Part shown: in pieces, positions 17,560 through 26,243 of the stretch
Numbering within the stretch: position 1 is the stretch's first letter
How the letters are laid out: each line of letters opens with the position of its first letter
Source of the DNA: Streptomyces lincolnensis
GTDB taxonomy: Bacteria > Actinomycetota > Actinomycetes > Streptomycetales > Streptomycetaceae
Direction of reading: 5' to 3'
Assembly: GCF_021173675.1 (NCBI RefSeq)
Contig: NZ_JAIHON010000010.1
Location: 186,001-250,000, forward strand
DNA: 64,000 nt
The notes under the pieces: model-generated
What the model was told of the DNA's origin: nothing
What the model saw: only the letters and a program-made list of their open reading frames with translations
Databases searched by the model: none
Program-made: the position numbers and the translations under genes

Positions 17560-18228
17560 ATGAACAACTCCGTTACGAACACGGCCCGGCTGCTCGGGGC
17601 GGGCCTGCGGGCGCTGCTCGTGCTGACCCTGCTCACCGGCGTCCTCTACCCGCTGGCCGTCACCGGCATCGCCCAGGCCCTGTTCCACAACAAGGCGAAC
17701 GGCTCCGAGATCACGGCGGACGGCAGGGTCGTCGGCTCCGCGCTCATCGGGCAGGCGTACAACCTGCCGCTGAAGAAGGGCCAGGAGACCCCGGAGCCCG
17801 ACCTCAAGTGGTTCCAGGGCCGCCCGCAGAACGGCCTCGGCGCCAACAGCGTCAACACCCAGTACAAACTGATCCTGTCCGGCGCGACCAACCGGTCCGC
17901 CGACAACAAGGACCTGATCGACTGGGTGACCGCGGCCAAGGCCGCCGTCATCAAGGACAACTCCACCGCCGACTACAAGGTCAAGCCGTCCGACGTGCCC
18001 GCCGACGCGGTCACCTCCTCCGGCTCCGGCCTGGACCCGGACATCTCCCCGCAGTACGCGCGCATCCAGGTCCACCGGATCGCCGAGCAGAACGGCCTGA
18101 CCGTCGCCCAGGTACAGCACCTGGTCGCCGAGCACACCACGGGCCGCACCCTCGGCTTCATGGGCGAGCCCCGCGTGAACGTCCTCGAACTCAACATCGC
18201 GCTCAAGGCCCTCGTGGCCGAGAACTGA
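17560..18228 (+). CDS. kdpC: Potassium-transporting ATPase subunit KdpC
   Basis: 222 residues with one N-terminal membrane helix (about 15-35) and a periplasm-facing domain. Family segments are clear: LLTGVLYPLAVTGIAQ, GSALIGQAY, and SGSGLDPDISPQYARIQVHR. KdpC stabilises the complex and raises its potassium affinity. It starts 6 bp after kdpB. A strong hairpin follows the gene and separates the pump genes from kdpED. Confidence 0.96.
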   Translation: MNNSVTNTARLLGAGLRALLVLTLLTGVLYPLAVTGIAQALFHNKANGSEITADGRVVGSALIGQAYNLPLKKGQETPEPDLKWFQGRPQNGLGANSVNTQYKLILSGATNRSADNKDLIDWVTAAKAAVIKDNSTADYKVKPSDVPADAVTSSGSGLDPDISPQYARIQVHRIAEQNGLTVAQVQHLVAEHTTGRTLGFMGEPRVNVLELNIALKALVAEN

Positions 18229-18248
18229 TGGCGTTACCCGACCCACAG

Positions 18249-18287
18249 GGGAGTCGGCGGCCCGGACGACCGGGTGCGCCGACTCCC
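18249..18287 (+). terminator. Strong stem-loop between kdpC and kdpE
   Basis: gggagtcggcg (18249-18259) and cgccgactccc (18277-18287) form a perfect 11-bp stem. The loop itself can pair (cccgg/ccggg). It lies 20 bp after kdpC and 53 bp before kdpE, so it probably terminates or attenuates the pump transcript. Confidence 0.75.
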
Positions 18288-18340
18288 GCAGTCATGAAGC
18301 AGGTACGTCCCCACGACGTACGACAGGAAGGCGCACGCCG

Positions 18341-19024
18341 ATGACACGGGTGCTGGTGGTGGAGGACGACCCGCAGCTCGTACGGGCCCTCATCATCAAT
18401 CTCCAGGCACGCCACTACGGGGTCGACGCCGCCCCCGACGGCGCCACCGCGCTGCGGCTCGCGGCCGCCCGGCAGCCCGATGTCGTGATGCTCGACCTGG
18501 GCCTGCCCGACATGGACGGCGTGGAGGTCATCAAGGGCCTGCGCGGCTGGACCCGGGTGCCGATCCTGGTGCTGTCCGCCCGGCAGGCGTCCGAGGAGAA
18601 GGTCGCGGCCCTCGACGCCGGCGCCGACGACTACGTCACCAAGCCGTTCAGCATGGACGAGTTGCTCGCCCGGCTGCGGGCCGCCGTGCGACGGACCGGG
18701 GAGGTACCGCTCGCGGCCGGCACCACGCTCGTGGAGACGGCCGACTTCACCATCGATCTGCTGGCCAAGAAGGCGGTCCGCGGCGGCCACCACGTACGCC
18801 TGACCCCCACCGAGTGGCACCTGCTGGAGATCCTGGTCACCAACCCGGGACGGCTGATCACGCAGAAGCACCTGCTCCAGGAGGTCTGGGGCGTCACCCA
18901 GGGCAACAAGACCAACTACCTGCGGGTCTACATGGCCCAGCTGCGCCGCAAGCTGGAAGCGGACCCCGCCCACCCCCGCTACCTCATCACCGAGCCCGGC
19001 ATGGGCTACCGCTACGAAGGATGA
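18341..19024 (+). CDS. kdpE: Response regulator KdpE (OmpR family)
   Basis: 227 residues. The receiver domain (1-115) has the acidic pair E8/D9-D10, the phospho-acceptor Asp52 in VVMLDLGLPDMDG and the conserved Lys101 in YVTKPFS. A winged-helix OmpR-type DNA-binding domain follows (LTPTEWHLLEILVTNPGRLI, then LRVYMAQLRRKLE). It is the expected activator of kdpFABC. Its stop overlaps the kdpD start (ATGA), so the two-component genes are coupled. Confidence 0.95.
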   Translation: MTRVLVVEDDPQLVRALIINLQARHYGVDAAPDGATALRLAAARQPDVVMLDLGLPDMDGVEVIKGLRGWTRVPILVLSARQASEEKVAALDAGADDYVTKPFSMDELLARLRAAVRRTGEVPLAAGTTLVETADFTIDLLAKKAVRGGHHVRLTPTEWHLLEILVTNPGRLITQKHLLQEVWGVTQGNKTNYLRVYMAQLRRKLEADPAHPRYLITEPGMGYRYEG

Positions 19025-21564
19025 CCATGGCTCGCGGCAAGCTCCGGATCTACCTCGGCGCGGCACCCGGCGTCGGCAAGACCTACGCGATGCTCTCCGA
19101 GGCGCACCGCCGGGTGGAGCGGGGCACCGACTGCGTGGTCGCCTTCGTGGAGCACCACCACCGGCCGCGCACCGAGGTGATGCTGCACGGCCTGGAGGAG
19201 GTCCCGCGGCAGGAGATCGAGTACCGCGGCTCGGTGTTCACGGAGATGGACGTGGACGCGGTCCTCGCGCGCCGCCCCGACGTGGCGCTCGTCGACGAAC
19301 TCGCCCACACCAACGTCCCCGGCTCCCGCAACACCAAGCGCTGGCAGGACGTGGAGGAACTGCTGGCCGCCGGCGTCGACGTCGTCTCCACGGTCAACAT
19401 CCAGCACCTGGAGTCCCTGGGTGACGTGGTCGAGTCGATCACCGGGGTGCGGCAGCGCGAGACGGTGCCCGACGAGGTCGTACGCCGCGCCGACCAGATC
19501 GAACTGGTCGACATGTCCCCGCAGGCCCTGCGCCGCCGGATGGCGCACGGCAACATCTACCAGCCGGACAAGGTCGACGCGGCCCTGTCCAACTACTTCC
19601 GGCCCGGAAACCTCACCGCCCTGCGGGAGTTGGCCCTGCTGTGGGTGGCGGACCGGGTCGACGCCTATCTCACCGAGTACCGCAGCGCACACCAGGTCTC
19701 CACCATCTGGGGTTCGCGCGAGCGGATCGTCGTCGGGCTGACCGGCGGTCCGGAAGGACGGACGCTGATACGCCGGGCCGCCCGGCTCGCGGAGAAGGGC
19801 GCCGGCGGCGAGGTGCTGGCCGTCTACATCTCCCGCAGCGACGGTCTCACCGCCGCCTCACCGAAGGAACTGGCCGTCCAGCGCACCCTGGTCGAGGACC
19901 TCGGCGGCACCTTCCACCACGTCATCGGCGAGGACATCCCGGTGGCGCTGCTCGACTTCTCACGAGGGGTCAACGCCACCCAGATAGTGCTCGGTGTCTC
20001 CCGCCGCAAGGGCTGGCAGTACGTCTTCGGCCCCGGCGTCGGCGCCACGGTCGCCCGGGACTCCGGCCCCGACCTCGACGTACACCTGATCACCCACGAC
20101 GAGGCCGGCAAGGGGCGCGGACTCCCGGTCAACCGGGGTGCGCGGCTGGGCCGGTCCCGCGTGATCCGGGGCTGGCTGGTCGGCCTCGGCGGCCCCGTGC
20201 TGCTGACCTGGCTGCTGAGCGGTGCGGCCCCCGACGTCGGGCTCGCCAACGACATGCTGCTGTACCTGACGCTGACGGTCGCGGCCGCCCTCCTCGGCGG
20301 TCTCCTCCCCGCCCTGGCCTCGGCGGCGACCGGTTCCCTGCTGCTGAACTGGTACTTCACCCCGCCGATCCACACCTTCACCATCGCCGACCCGAAGAAC
20401 ATCGTCGCCATCGCGATCTTCGTCGGGGTCGCCGTGTCCGTCGCCTCGGTCGTCGATCTCGCCGCCCGCCGCACCCACCAGGCCGCCCGCCTGCGCGCAG
20501 AGTCGGAGATCCTCTCCTTCCTCGCCGGGAACGTGCTGCGCGGCGAGACCGGCCTTGAGGAGTTGCTCGAACGGGTCCGCGAGACCTTCGGCATGGAATC
20601 CGTGGCGCTGCTGGAGCGGGAGAGCGAGGTGCTGCCCTGGACCTGCGCCGGGAGCGTGGGCTCGCGCCCCTGCGCGGTCCCCGACGACGCGGACGTCGAC
20701 GTGCCGGTCGGCGACCACATGGCGCTCGCGCTGGCGGGACGGGTGCTGCCGGCCGAGGACCGCCGGGTCCTGGCGGCCTTCGCCGCACAGGCCGTCGTCG
20801 TCCTGGACCGGGGGCGCCTGCAGGAGGCGGCCGACCAGGCCCGCGCACTCGCCGAGGGCAACCGCATCCGCACCGCGCTCCTGGCCGCCGTATCGCACGA
20901 CCTGCGCACCCCGCTGGCCGGCATCAAGGCCGCGGTCACGTCCCTGCGTTCGGACGACGTCGAATGGTCGGAGCAGGACCGTGCGGAACTGCTGGAGTCC
21001 ATCGAGGAGGGCGCCGACCGCCTCGACAACCTCGTCGGCAACCTCCTGGACATGTCCCGCCTGCAGACCGGCACCGTGACCCCGATCATCCGCGAGACCG
21101 ACCTCGACGAGGTCATCCCGATGGCGCTCGGCGGCGTGCCCGAGGACGGTGTCGACCTCGACATCCCCGAGACCCTGCCCATGGTCGCGGTCGACCGGGG
21201 GCTGCTGGAACGGGCCGTCGCCAACATCGTCGAGAACGCCGTCAAGCACAGCCCGCCGGGCGAGACGGTCCTGGTGTCCGCGAGCGCCCTCGCCGACCGC
21301 GTCGAGGTGCGCGTGGTCGACCGCGGTCCGGGCATCCCCGACGAGGCCAAGGACCGCATCTTCGAACCCTTCCAGCGCTACGGCGACTCCCCACGCGGAG
21401 CCGGCGTCGGCCTCGGCCTCGCGGTCGCCCGGGGCTTCACCGAGGCGATGGCCGGCACGATCCACGCCGAGGACACCCCGGGCGGCGGCCTCACCATGGT
21501 GCTGTCCGTACGCACGGCACCACAGCGGCGTCCCGAGCGGCCGACGGTGTCAGCAGAGCGTTAG
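19021..21564 (+). CDS. kdpD: Sensor histidine kinase KdpD
   Basis: 847 residues from the ATG at 19021, which overlaps the kdpE stop. Domain order: N-terminal KdpD P-loop domain (Walker A GAAPGVGKT at 13-21; VDELAHTNVPGSRN), universal-stress-like domain (about 240-370), four membrane helices (about 385-490), GAF-like domain, and kinase core. The phospho-acceptor His626 lies in AVSHDLRTPLAG; the ATPase domain has NIVENAVKHS and GVGLGLAVARGF. It senses potassium limitation and turgor and phosphorylates KdpE. Confidence 0.96.
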   Translation: MTMARGKLRIYLGAAPGVGKTYAMLSEAHRRVERGTDCVVAFVEHHHRPRTEVMLHGLEEVPRQEIEYRGSVFTEMDVDAVLARRPDVALVDELAHTNVPGSRNTKRWQDVEELLAAGVDVVSTVNIQHLESLGDVVESITGVRQRETVPDEVVRRADQIELVDMSPQALRRRMAHGNIYQPDKVDAALSNYFRPGNLTALRELALLWVADRVDAYLTEYRSAHQVSTIWGSRERIVVGLTGGPEGRTLIRRAARLAEKGAGGEVLAVYISRSDGLTAASPKELAVQRTLVEDLGGTFHHVIGEDIPVALLDFSRGVNATQIVLGVSRRKGWQYVFGPGVGATVARDSGPDLDVHLITHDEAGKGRGLPVNRGARLGRSRVIRGWLVGLGGPVLLTWLLSGAAPDVGLANDMLLYLTLTVAAALLGGLLPALASAATGSLLLNWYFTPPIHTFTIADPKNIVAIAIFVGVAVSVASVVDLAARRTHQAARLRAESEILSFLAGNVLRGETGLEELLERVRETFGMESVALLERESEVLPWTCAGSVGSRPCAVPDDADVDVPVGDHMALALAGRVLPAEDRRVLAAFAAQAVVVLDRGRLQEAADQARALAEGNRIRTALLAAVSHDLRTPLAGIKAAVTSLRSDDVEWSEQDRAELLESIEEGADRLDNLVGNLLDMSRLQTGTVTPIIRETDLDEVIPMALGGVPEDGVDLDIPETLPMVAVDRGLLERAVANIVENAVKHSPPGETVLVSASALADRVEVRVVDRGPGIPDEAKDRIFEPFQRYGDSPRGAGVGLGLAVARGFTEAMAGTIHAEDTPGGGLTMVLSVRTAPQRRPERPTVSAER

Positions 21565-21705
21565 AGGTGGCTCGCAAGGGATCAAAAGGCCGTATGCACA
21601 GACGAGTCGACCGTCCTTCCGGTCGTAGCGTCGTCGTGCCGCCCCTGACCGGGGCACCCCCCCACAGCCGGCCCGACCAGGCCCTCTCCGAGGAGACGAC
21701 GTCCC

Positions 21706-23022
21706 ATGACCACCACCGTTCCCGGGCCCCTCGACACCCGCCGCACGAACGCCCGGGAGAAGGACATCATGCGGTTCCGCACGGTGTCCGGGCCGGACCT
21801 GACCACCCGCAACGACGCCTACCTCGCCTGGCAGCGCGACCGCGAACAGGCCGACCTGTGGCCGTACTTCCGCCGCTACGAGACCTCCGCCCTCACCCCC
21901 CGCGCCACCGTCGTGTCCGACACCGGAGTGGTCACCCGGGGCCCCAACTTCGGCGGCCAGGACTACCTCTCCCTGACCAGGCACCCCGCCGTCCTCGACG
22001 CCGCCCACCGGGCGTTGCGCGACTACGGCCCGCTCACCGCCGGTTCGCCCGCCCTGGGCGGCGCCACCCCGCTCAGCAAGGGCCTGGAAGCCGGTCTCGC
22101 CGAGGCCCTGCGCACCGAGCACGTCATGCTCTTCCCGACCGGTTGGGCCTCCGGCTTCGGCACCATACGGGCGCTCATGCACCGCCGCGACCACATCCTC
22201 CTCGACAAGCTCTCCCACGACTCGCTGCGTCAGGGCGCCGCCGCGAGCGGCGCCACGGTCGAGTTCTTCCGCCACCTCGACAACGACGCCGTCCGCCGCC
22301 ACCTCACCGGCATCCGCGCCACCGACAGCGAGAACGCGGTCCTGGTCGTCACCGAGGGCGTCTTCTCCATGGACTCCGACACCCCGCGGCTGGCCGAACT
22401 CCTGGACATCTGCCGGGAGTTCGGCGCCCAGCTCATGGTCGACGTGGCCCACGACTTCGGCGCCATGGGCGAACACGGCGGCGGCCGGCCGGAGGTGTAC
22501 GGCATCCTCGGCCAAGTCGACTTCGTCGTCGGCGCGTTCTCGAAGACCTTCGCGACGACCGGCGGCTTCCTGGCCACACCGTCCGCCTCCGCGCGCGAGT
22601 ACGTCCGGATGTTCGGCGGCCCGCAGACCTTCTCCAGCGCCATCACCCCCGTGCAGACGGCGGTGGCTCTGGCGGCGCTCGGGGTCGTCACCTCACCCGA
22701 GGGCGCGCGACGCCGCGCGGCGGTCAGGTCGGTCGCGACCCGGCTGCGCGAGGGGCTCACGGCGCGCGGTCTGGAGGTCATGGGCGACGTGGTCTGCCCG
22801 GTCGTCCCCGTCCTCATCGGCGACACCCCGACCGGCCGTACCGCCTCCGGCCTCATCGCCCGCGCGGGCCTCGTCGCCCACCTCGTGGAACAGCCCGCGG
22901 TGGCCTCGGACGCGTCCCGCTTCCGCATGCAGGCCATGGCGGACCACACCGACGAGGACATCGCCACCGCGATCGACATCCTCGACACCTGCATCCGTGA
23001 AGCCCGCCTGACGGCTCACTGA
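21706..23022 (+). CDS. Alpha-oxoamine synthase-like PLP enzyme
   Basis: 438 residues with GAGGAGA upstream of the ATG. It is a fold-type I PLP enzyme of the alpha-oxoamine synthase group (8-amino-7-oxononanoate synthase, 2-amino-3-ketobutyrate CoA ligase, serine palmitoyltransferase). Visible features are NFGGQDYLSLT, GGATPLSKGLEAGLAE, VDVAHDFG (Asp246, His249) and the PLP lysine Lys280 in GAFSKTFATTGG. Usual members condense an acyl-CoA with an amino acid. No biotin, sphingolipid or acyl-carrier genes are adjacent, so the product cannot be named. It is a single gene with its own leader. Confidence 0.88.
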   Translation: MTTTVPGPLDTRRTNAREKDIMRFRTVSGPDLTTRNDAYLAWQRDREQADLWPYFRRYETSALTPRATVVSDTGVVTRGPNFGGQDYLSLTRHPAVLDAAHRALRDYGPLTAGSPALGGATPLSKGLEAGLAEALRTEHVMLFPTGWASGFGTIRALMHRRDHILLDKLSHDSLRQGAAASGATVEFFRHLDNDAVRRHLTGIRATDSENAVLVVTEGVFSMDSDTPRLAELLDICREFGAQLMVDVAHDFGAMGEHGGGRPEVYGILGQVDFVVGAFSKTFATTGGFLATPSASAREYVRMFGGPQTFSSAITPVQTAVALAALGVVTSPEGARRRAAVRSVATRLREGLTARGLEVMGDVVCPVVPVLIGDTPTGRTASGLIARAGLVAHLVEQPAVASDASRFRMQAMADHTDEDIATAIDILDTCIREARLTAH

Positions 23023-23053
23023 CGCCCGCGGTCGCACCGCCTGTCACAGCCGG

Positions 23054-24559
23054 TCATACCGACTCCTCGCTGCGCCGGGGATCGGCTGTGCGGGTGCGCC
23101 AGACAGTCCGGGCGGCCGGCAACAGCGCGACGGCGAGGAAGAGCACGAACAGCGTTCCCGAGATCGGGCGGGTGAGGAAGCCGCCGGGGTCGCCTTCGAA
23201 GAGCAGCAGTGAGCGGCGGAGCGAGCTTTCCAGCAGTGATCCGAGGACGAAGGCGAGGACGAGGGGGCCGGGGTCGAAGCCGAGCTTCTTCATGAGGTAT
23301 CCGAGGACGCCGAAGAAGACCACGAGTCCGATGTCGAAGACGCTGTTGTTGACGGTGTAGGCGCCGATGAGGGTGATGAGGACGGTGATGGGGGCGAGGA
23401 TGGTCGGGCGTACGCGCAGGATGCGTACGAACAGCCCCACGAGCGGGATGCTCATGATGAGCAGCAGGATGTTCCCGATGTACATCGAGTTCACCACGCC
23501 CCAGAACAACTCGGGGTTCTCGGTGACGAGTTGGGGGCCGGGGGTGACGCCCTGGATCAGGAGGGCGCCGAAGATGACCGCCATGGTGGCGTTGGCGGGC
23601 AGGCCCAGGGACAGCAGCGGGATGAACGAGGAGGTGGCGGCCGCGTTGTTGGCGGTCTCGGGTGCCGCGATACCTTCGACGGCGCCGTGGCCGAACCGCT
23701 CCGGGGTGCGCGACCGGCGTTTTTCCACGGCGTAGGCGGCGAGCGAGGCGAGGACCGCGCCCCCTCCGGGGAGAATGCCGAGGACGAAGCCGATGACGCC
23801 CCCTCTGCCGATCGCGCCGGAGGACTGGCGCAGATCGGAGCGGCTCGGCCAGACGTTGGCGACGGTGGTGGGGGAGTGGGCCGCGCGGTGGCGGGTCTCC
23901 AGGGTGTAGAGGATCTCGCCCAGGCCGAAGAGACCCATGGCGATGGGGACGAAGTCCAGCCCGTCCGCGAGTGACAGGCTGTCGAAGGTGAACCGTTCGG
24001 CGCTGGTGAAGCCGTCCCGGCCGACGGTGGCGAGCAGCAGACCGACGGCGGCGGCGATGAGGGCCTTGAGCATGCCGCCGCCTGAGACGGTGGCCACCAG
24101 CAGAATGCCGAGCAGCGCCAGCATCGTGTATTCGGGTGGGCCGAAGTCCAGGGCGAATTCGGCGACGAGGGGGGCGACCACGCTGAGGGCGATGATGGCG
24201 AGGGTGCCGCCGACGAAGGAGCCGATGGCGGCGATGCCCAGCGCGGTGCCGGCCTTGCCCTGGCGGGCGAGGGCGTGGCCGTCGAAGACGGTGACGACGG
24301 AGGACGCCTCACCGGGGAGGCGCAGGAGGACGGAGGTGATGGTGCCGCCGTACTGGGCTCCGTAGAAGATGCCCGCCAGCATGATGATCGCGGTGACGGG
24401 TTCGATGCCCAGGGTGATCGGAAGCAGAATCGCTATGGTGGCGGCCGGTCCCAGACCGGGCAGGACACCGACCAGCATGCCGATGACGACCCCGACGAGG
24501 CAGTACAGCAGGTTGGTCGGCTCGACGACGACGGCGAAGCCGTCGAGCACGGGGGACAC
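23054..24559 (-). CDS. tctA: Tripartite tricarboxylate transporter, large permease (TctA family)
   Basis: 501 residues from a GTG at 24559, which has GGAGGA nine bases upstream; TTG codons at 24565 and 24577 are less likely. It has about twelve membrane helices and the TctA hallmarks GVLPGLGPAATIAILLPITL, IFYGAQYGGTITSVLLRLPG and FVLGILPGGGAVLASL. With TctB it forms the secondary carrier that takes up a carboxylate delivered by the TctC receptor. It is the last gene of a minus-strand operon tctC-tctB-tctA and is convergent with the PLP enzyme gene. Confidence 0.93.
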   Translation of the reverse strand: MSPVLDGFAVVVEPTNLLYCLVGVVIGMLVGVLPGLGPAATIAILLPITLGIEPVTAIIMLAGIFYGAQYGGTITSVLLRLPGEASSVVTVFDGHALARQGKAGTALGIAAIGSFVGGTLAIIALSVVAPLVAEFALDFGPPEYTMLALLGILLVATVSGGGMLKALIAAAVGLLLATVGRDGFTSAERFTFDSLSLADGLDFVPIAMGLFGLGEILYTLETRHRAAHSPTTVANVWPSRSDLRQSSGAIGRGGVIGFVLGILPGGGAVLASLAAYAVEKRRSRTPERFGHGAVEGIAAPETANNAAATSSFIPLLSLGLPANATMAVIFGALLIQGVTPGPQLVTENPELFWGVVNSMYIGNILLLIMSIPLVGLFVRILRVRPTILAPITVLITLIGAYTVNNSVFDIGLVVFFGVLGYLMKKLGFDPGPLVLAFVLGSLLESSLRRSLLLFEGDPGGFLTRPISGTLFVLFLAVALLPAARTVWRTRTADPRRSEESV

Positions 24560-24595
24560 GTCCAACGCTCCTCCCAAACGTGCGGTGGTGTGCGG

Positions 24596-25102
24596 TCAGA
24601 ACAGGTGCGGGATGGTCACCTTCAGCGCGCCGACGAACAGGGCGTAGAACGCGCAGGTGGAGCCGAGGCTGACGGCGACGGACGTACGCCAGCTCTCCCG
24701 GCCCAGGACCCGCAGCCAGAAGAGGGCCAGGAGGGCCGTGGGGATCTCGAAGCCGATCACGCTGATGACCGCCACGTAGGCCACCATGGTCCCGACCGCC
24801 ACGATCACCAGGAGGCTGGTGCGGGTGAACCGCTCGGCGTCGTCCAGGCGTCGGGCGGCGACGGCCAGGAGCACGCCGAGAATGATCAGTGCCGTGCTCA
24901 CCAGGGCAGGCCAGGTGCCGGGCCCGGGTTTCGAGGGGCTGCCCAGGCCCAGGTTCCACGCCCCGGCGAGCGCCGCGCCACCGAGGACCACGACGACGGC
25001 GGCGGTGACCAGCTGGGTCACCGTGCCCGCTGCCGGCGGCCGGGTGTCGTCGGAGGCGTCGTCGGTGGGTTCGTCCGCGGTCGAGGGGGTCTCGGTGGAC
25101 AT
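24596..25102 (-). CDS. tctB: Tripartite tricarboxylate transporter, small permease (TctB family)
   Basis: 168 residues, with a Thr/Asp-rich hydrophilic start (about 1-25) and four membrane helices. A loop reads NLGLGSPSKPGPGTWPALVST, typical of TctB. It lies 7 bp after tctC and 36 bp before tctA. Confidence 0.88.
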   Translation of the reverse strand: MSTETPSTADEPTDDASDDTRPPAAGTVTQLVTAAVVVVLGGAALAGAWNLGLGSPSKPGPGTWPALVSTALIILGVLLAVAARRLDDAERFTRTSLLVIVAVGTMVAYVAVISVIGFEIPTALLALFWLRVLGRESWRTSVAVSLGSTCAFYALFVGALKVTIPHLF

Positions 25103-25109
25103 GCGCTTC

Positions 25110-26117
25110 TCAGTTTCCGCTCATGTCGATCCGGTACTTGTCGACGAGCGCGCGGTACGTCTTCAGCGAACCGGTCCACTGCTTGAGCAGCTCGGCGCCC
25201 TCGACCTCGTTCGGGGTGAGCAGCCGCTGGGTGTTGAAGTCCTGGTACTTCTTGTCCTCGAACGCCTTGCCGAACGCCGTCCGCAGCCGGTCGACGACCT
25301 CCTTGGGCGTGCCCTTCGGGGCGACGACGGCACGCGACTGCTGCACCGGGACGTCGTAGCCGGCCTCGACCGCGGTGGGGATGTCGGCCATGTACGTGGG
25401 CCGCTTCTCCGCGAAGGTGACGAGAGGGGTGATCTTCCCGGCCTTGATCTGGGGCTGGGCCTCACCGAGCTGGATCGAGGCGACGTCGACCTGACCGCCC
25501 AGGACGGCGGTGAGTGTGGGGGCTCCGCCGTCGAAGGGCACCGCGGTCGCCTTCACCTTCGCCTGGGAGAACAGCAGCGCCTGGCTGAGGTGGCTGCCGG
25601 TGCCGACGCCGGTCGTGCCGTACTTGATCGAGCGGTCGGCGTCGACGATGTCCTTGACCGTCTTGAAACCGGACTTGGGGCTGGCGACCAGGACGTAGTC
25701 GTCCTGGGACAGGCCGGTGACGACCTCGTAGTCGTTGATGTCGACGGCTTCGTCGGCGGACACGGCCAAGGGTGTGATGTAGGCCAGTGAGCCCACGAAG
25801 AGCATGAGGGTGTGGCCGTCGGCCTTGGCGCCGGCCAACTCCTTGGCGGCGACCGCGCCGTTGGCGCCGGGCTTGTTGACGACCGTGACGGTCTCGTCGA
25901 GGTCGGCGCCGGCGGGTTTGGCGGCCGCGCGGGCGGTGAGGTCGGTGCTGCCGCCGGGGTCCTGCCCGACGAGCAGGGTGATGGCCCGGTCCGGGAACGA
26001 GGTCTGGTCCTTGGATCCCTCGTCACCGACGTTGCCACCACAACCGGGCAGCGCGATCACGGCGGCGATCACGGCGACCGTGGCTGTGCGGCGATGGACC
26101 CGAAGCCTGGTGTGCAT
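25110..26117 (-). CDS. tctC: Tripartite tricarboxylate transporter receptor (TctC/BUG) lipoprotein
   Basis: 335 residues from the ATG at 26117, with a GAGGGAG ribosome site just before it; the longer frame to 26132 would overlap that site. The lipobox IALPGC predicts a lipid-anchored receptor. BUG-family motifs are present: ITLLVGQDPGGSTDLTARA, VVNKPGANGAVAAKEL and KYGTTGVGTGSHLS. The substrate is probably a carboxylate but cannot be told from sequence. It is divergent from a LysR gene, a common arrangement for inducible carboxylate uptake. Confidence 0.92.
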   Translation of the reverse strand: MHTRLRVHRRTATVAVIAAVIALPGCGGNVGDEGSKDQTSFPDRAITLLVGQDPGGSTDLTARAAAKPAGADLDETVTVVNKPGANGAVAAKELAGAKADGHTLMLFVGSLAYITPLAVSADEAVDINDYEVVTGLSQDDYVLVASPKSGFKTVKDIVDADRSIKYGTTGVGTGSHLSQALLFSQAKVKATAVPFDGGAPTLTAVLGGQVDVASIQLGEAQPQIKAGKITPLVTFAEKRPTYMADIPTAVEAGYDVPVQQSRAVVAPKGTPKEVVDRLRTAFGKAFEDKKYQDFNTQRLLTPNEVEGAELLKQWTGSLKTYRALVDKYRIDMSGN

Positions 26118-26180
26118 GAACGTCTCCCTCAAGCGAGTTGGGTGGAGATGTGATACAGATCTCGGTCCGCGGTGTCGCGC

Positions 26181-26229
26181 AGCCTATGACCGCCTGTCAT
26201 GCCTGTCCAACTCCGTTAGCGCATAGGCT
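26181..26229. promoter_or_regulatory. Inverted repeat in the tctC/LysR divergent region
   Basis: agcctatg (26181-26188) and cataggct (26222-26229) are perfect inverted arms 33 nt apart between the divergent genes. A second pair, tatgac/gtcatg, lies inside. These are candidate sites for the LysR protein; no exact T-N11-A box is claimed. Confidence 0.4.
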
Positions 26230-26243
26230 GATACCTTTCTTGC

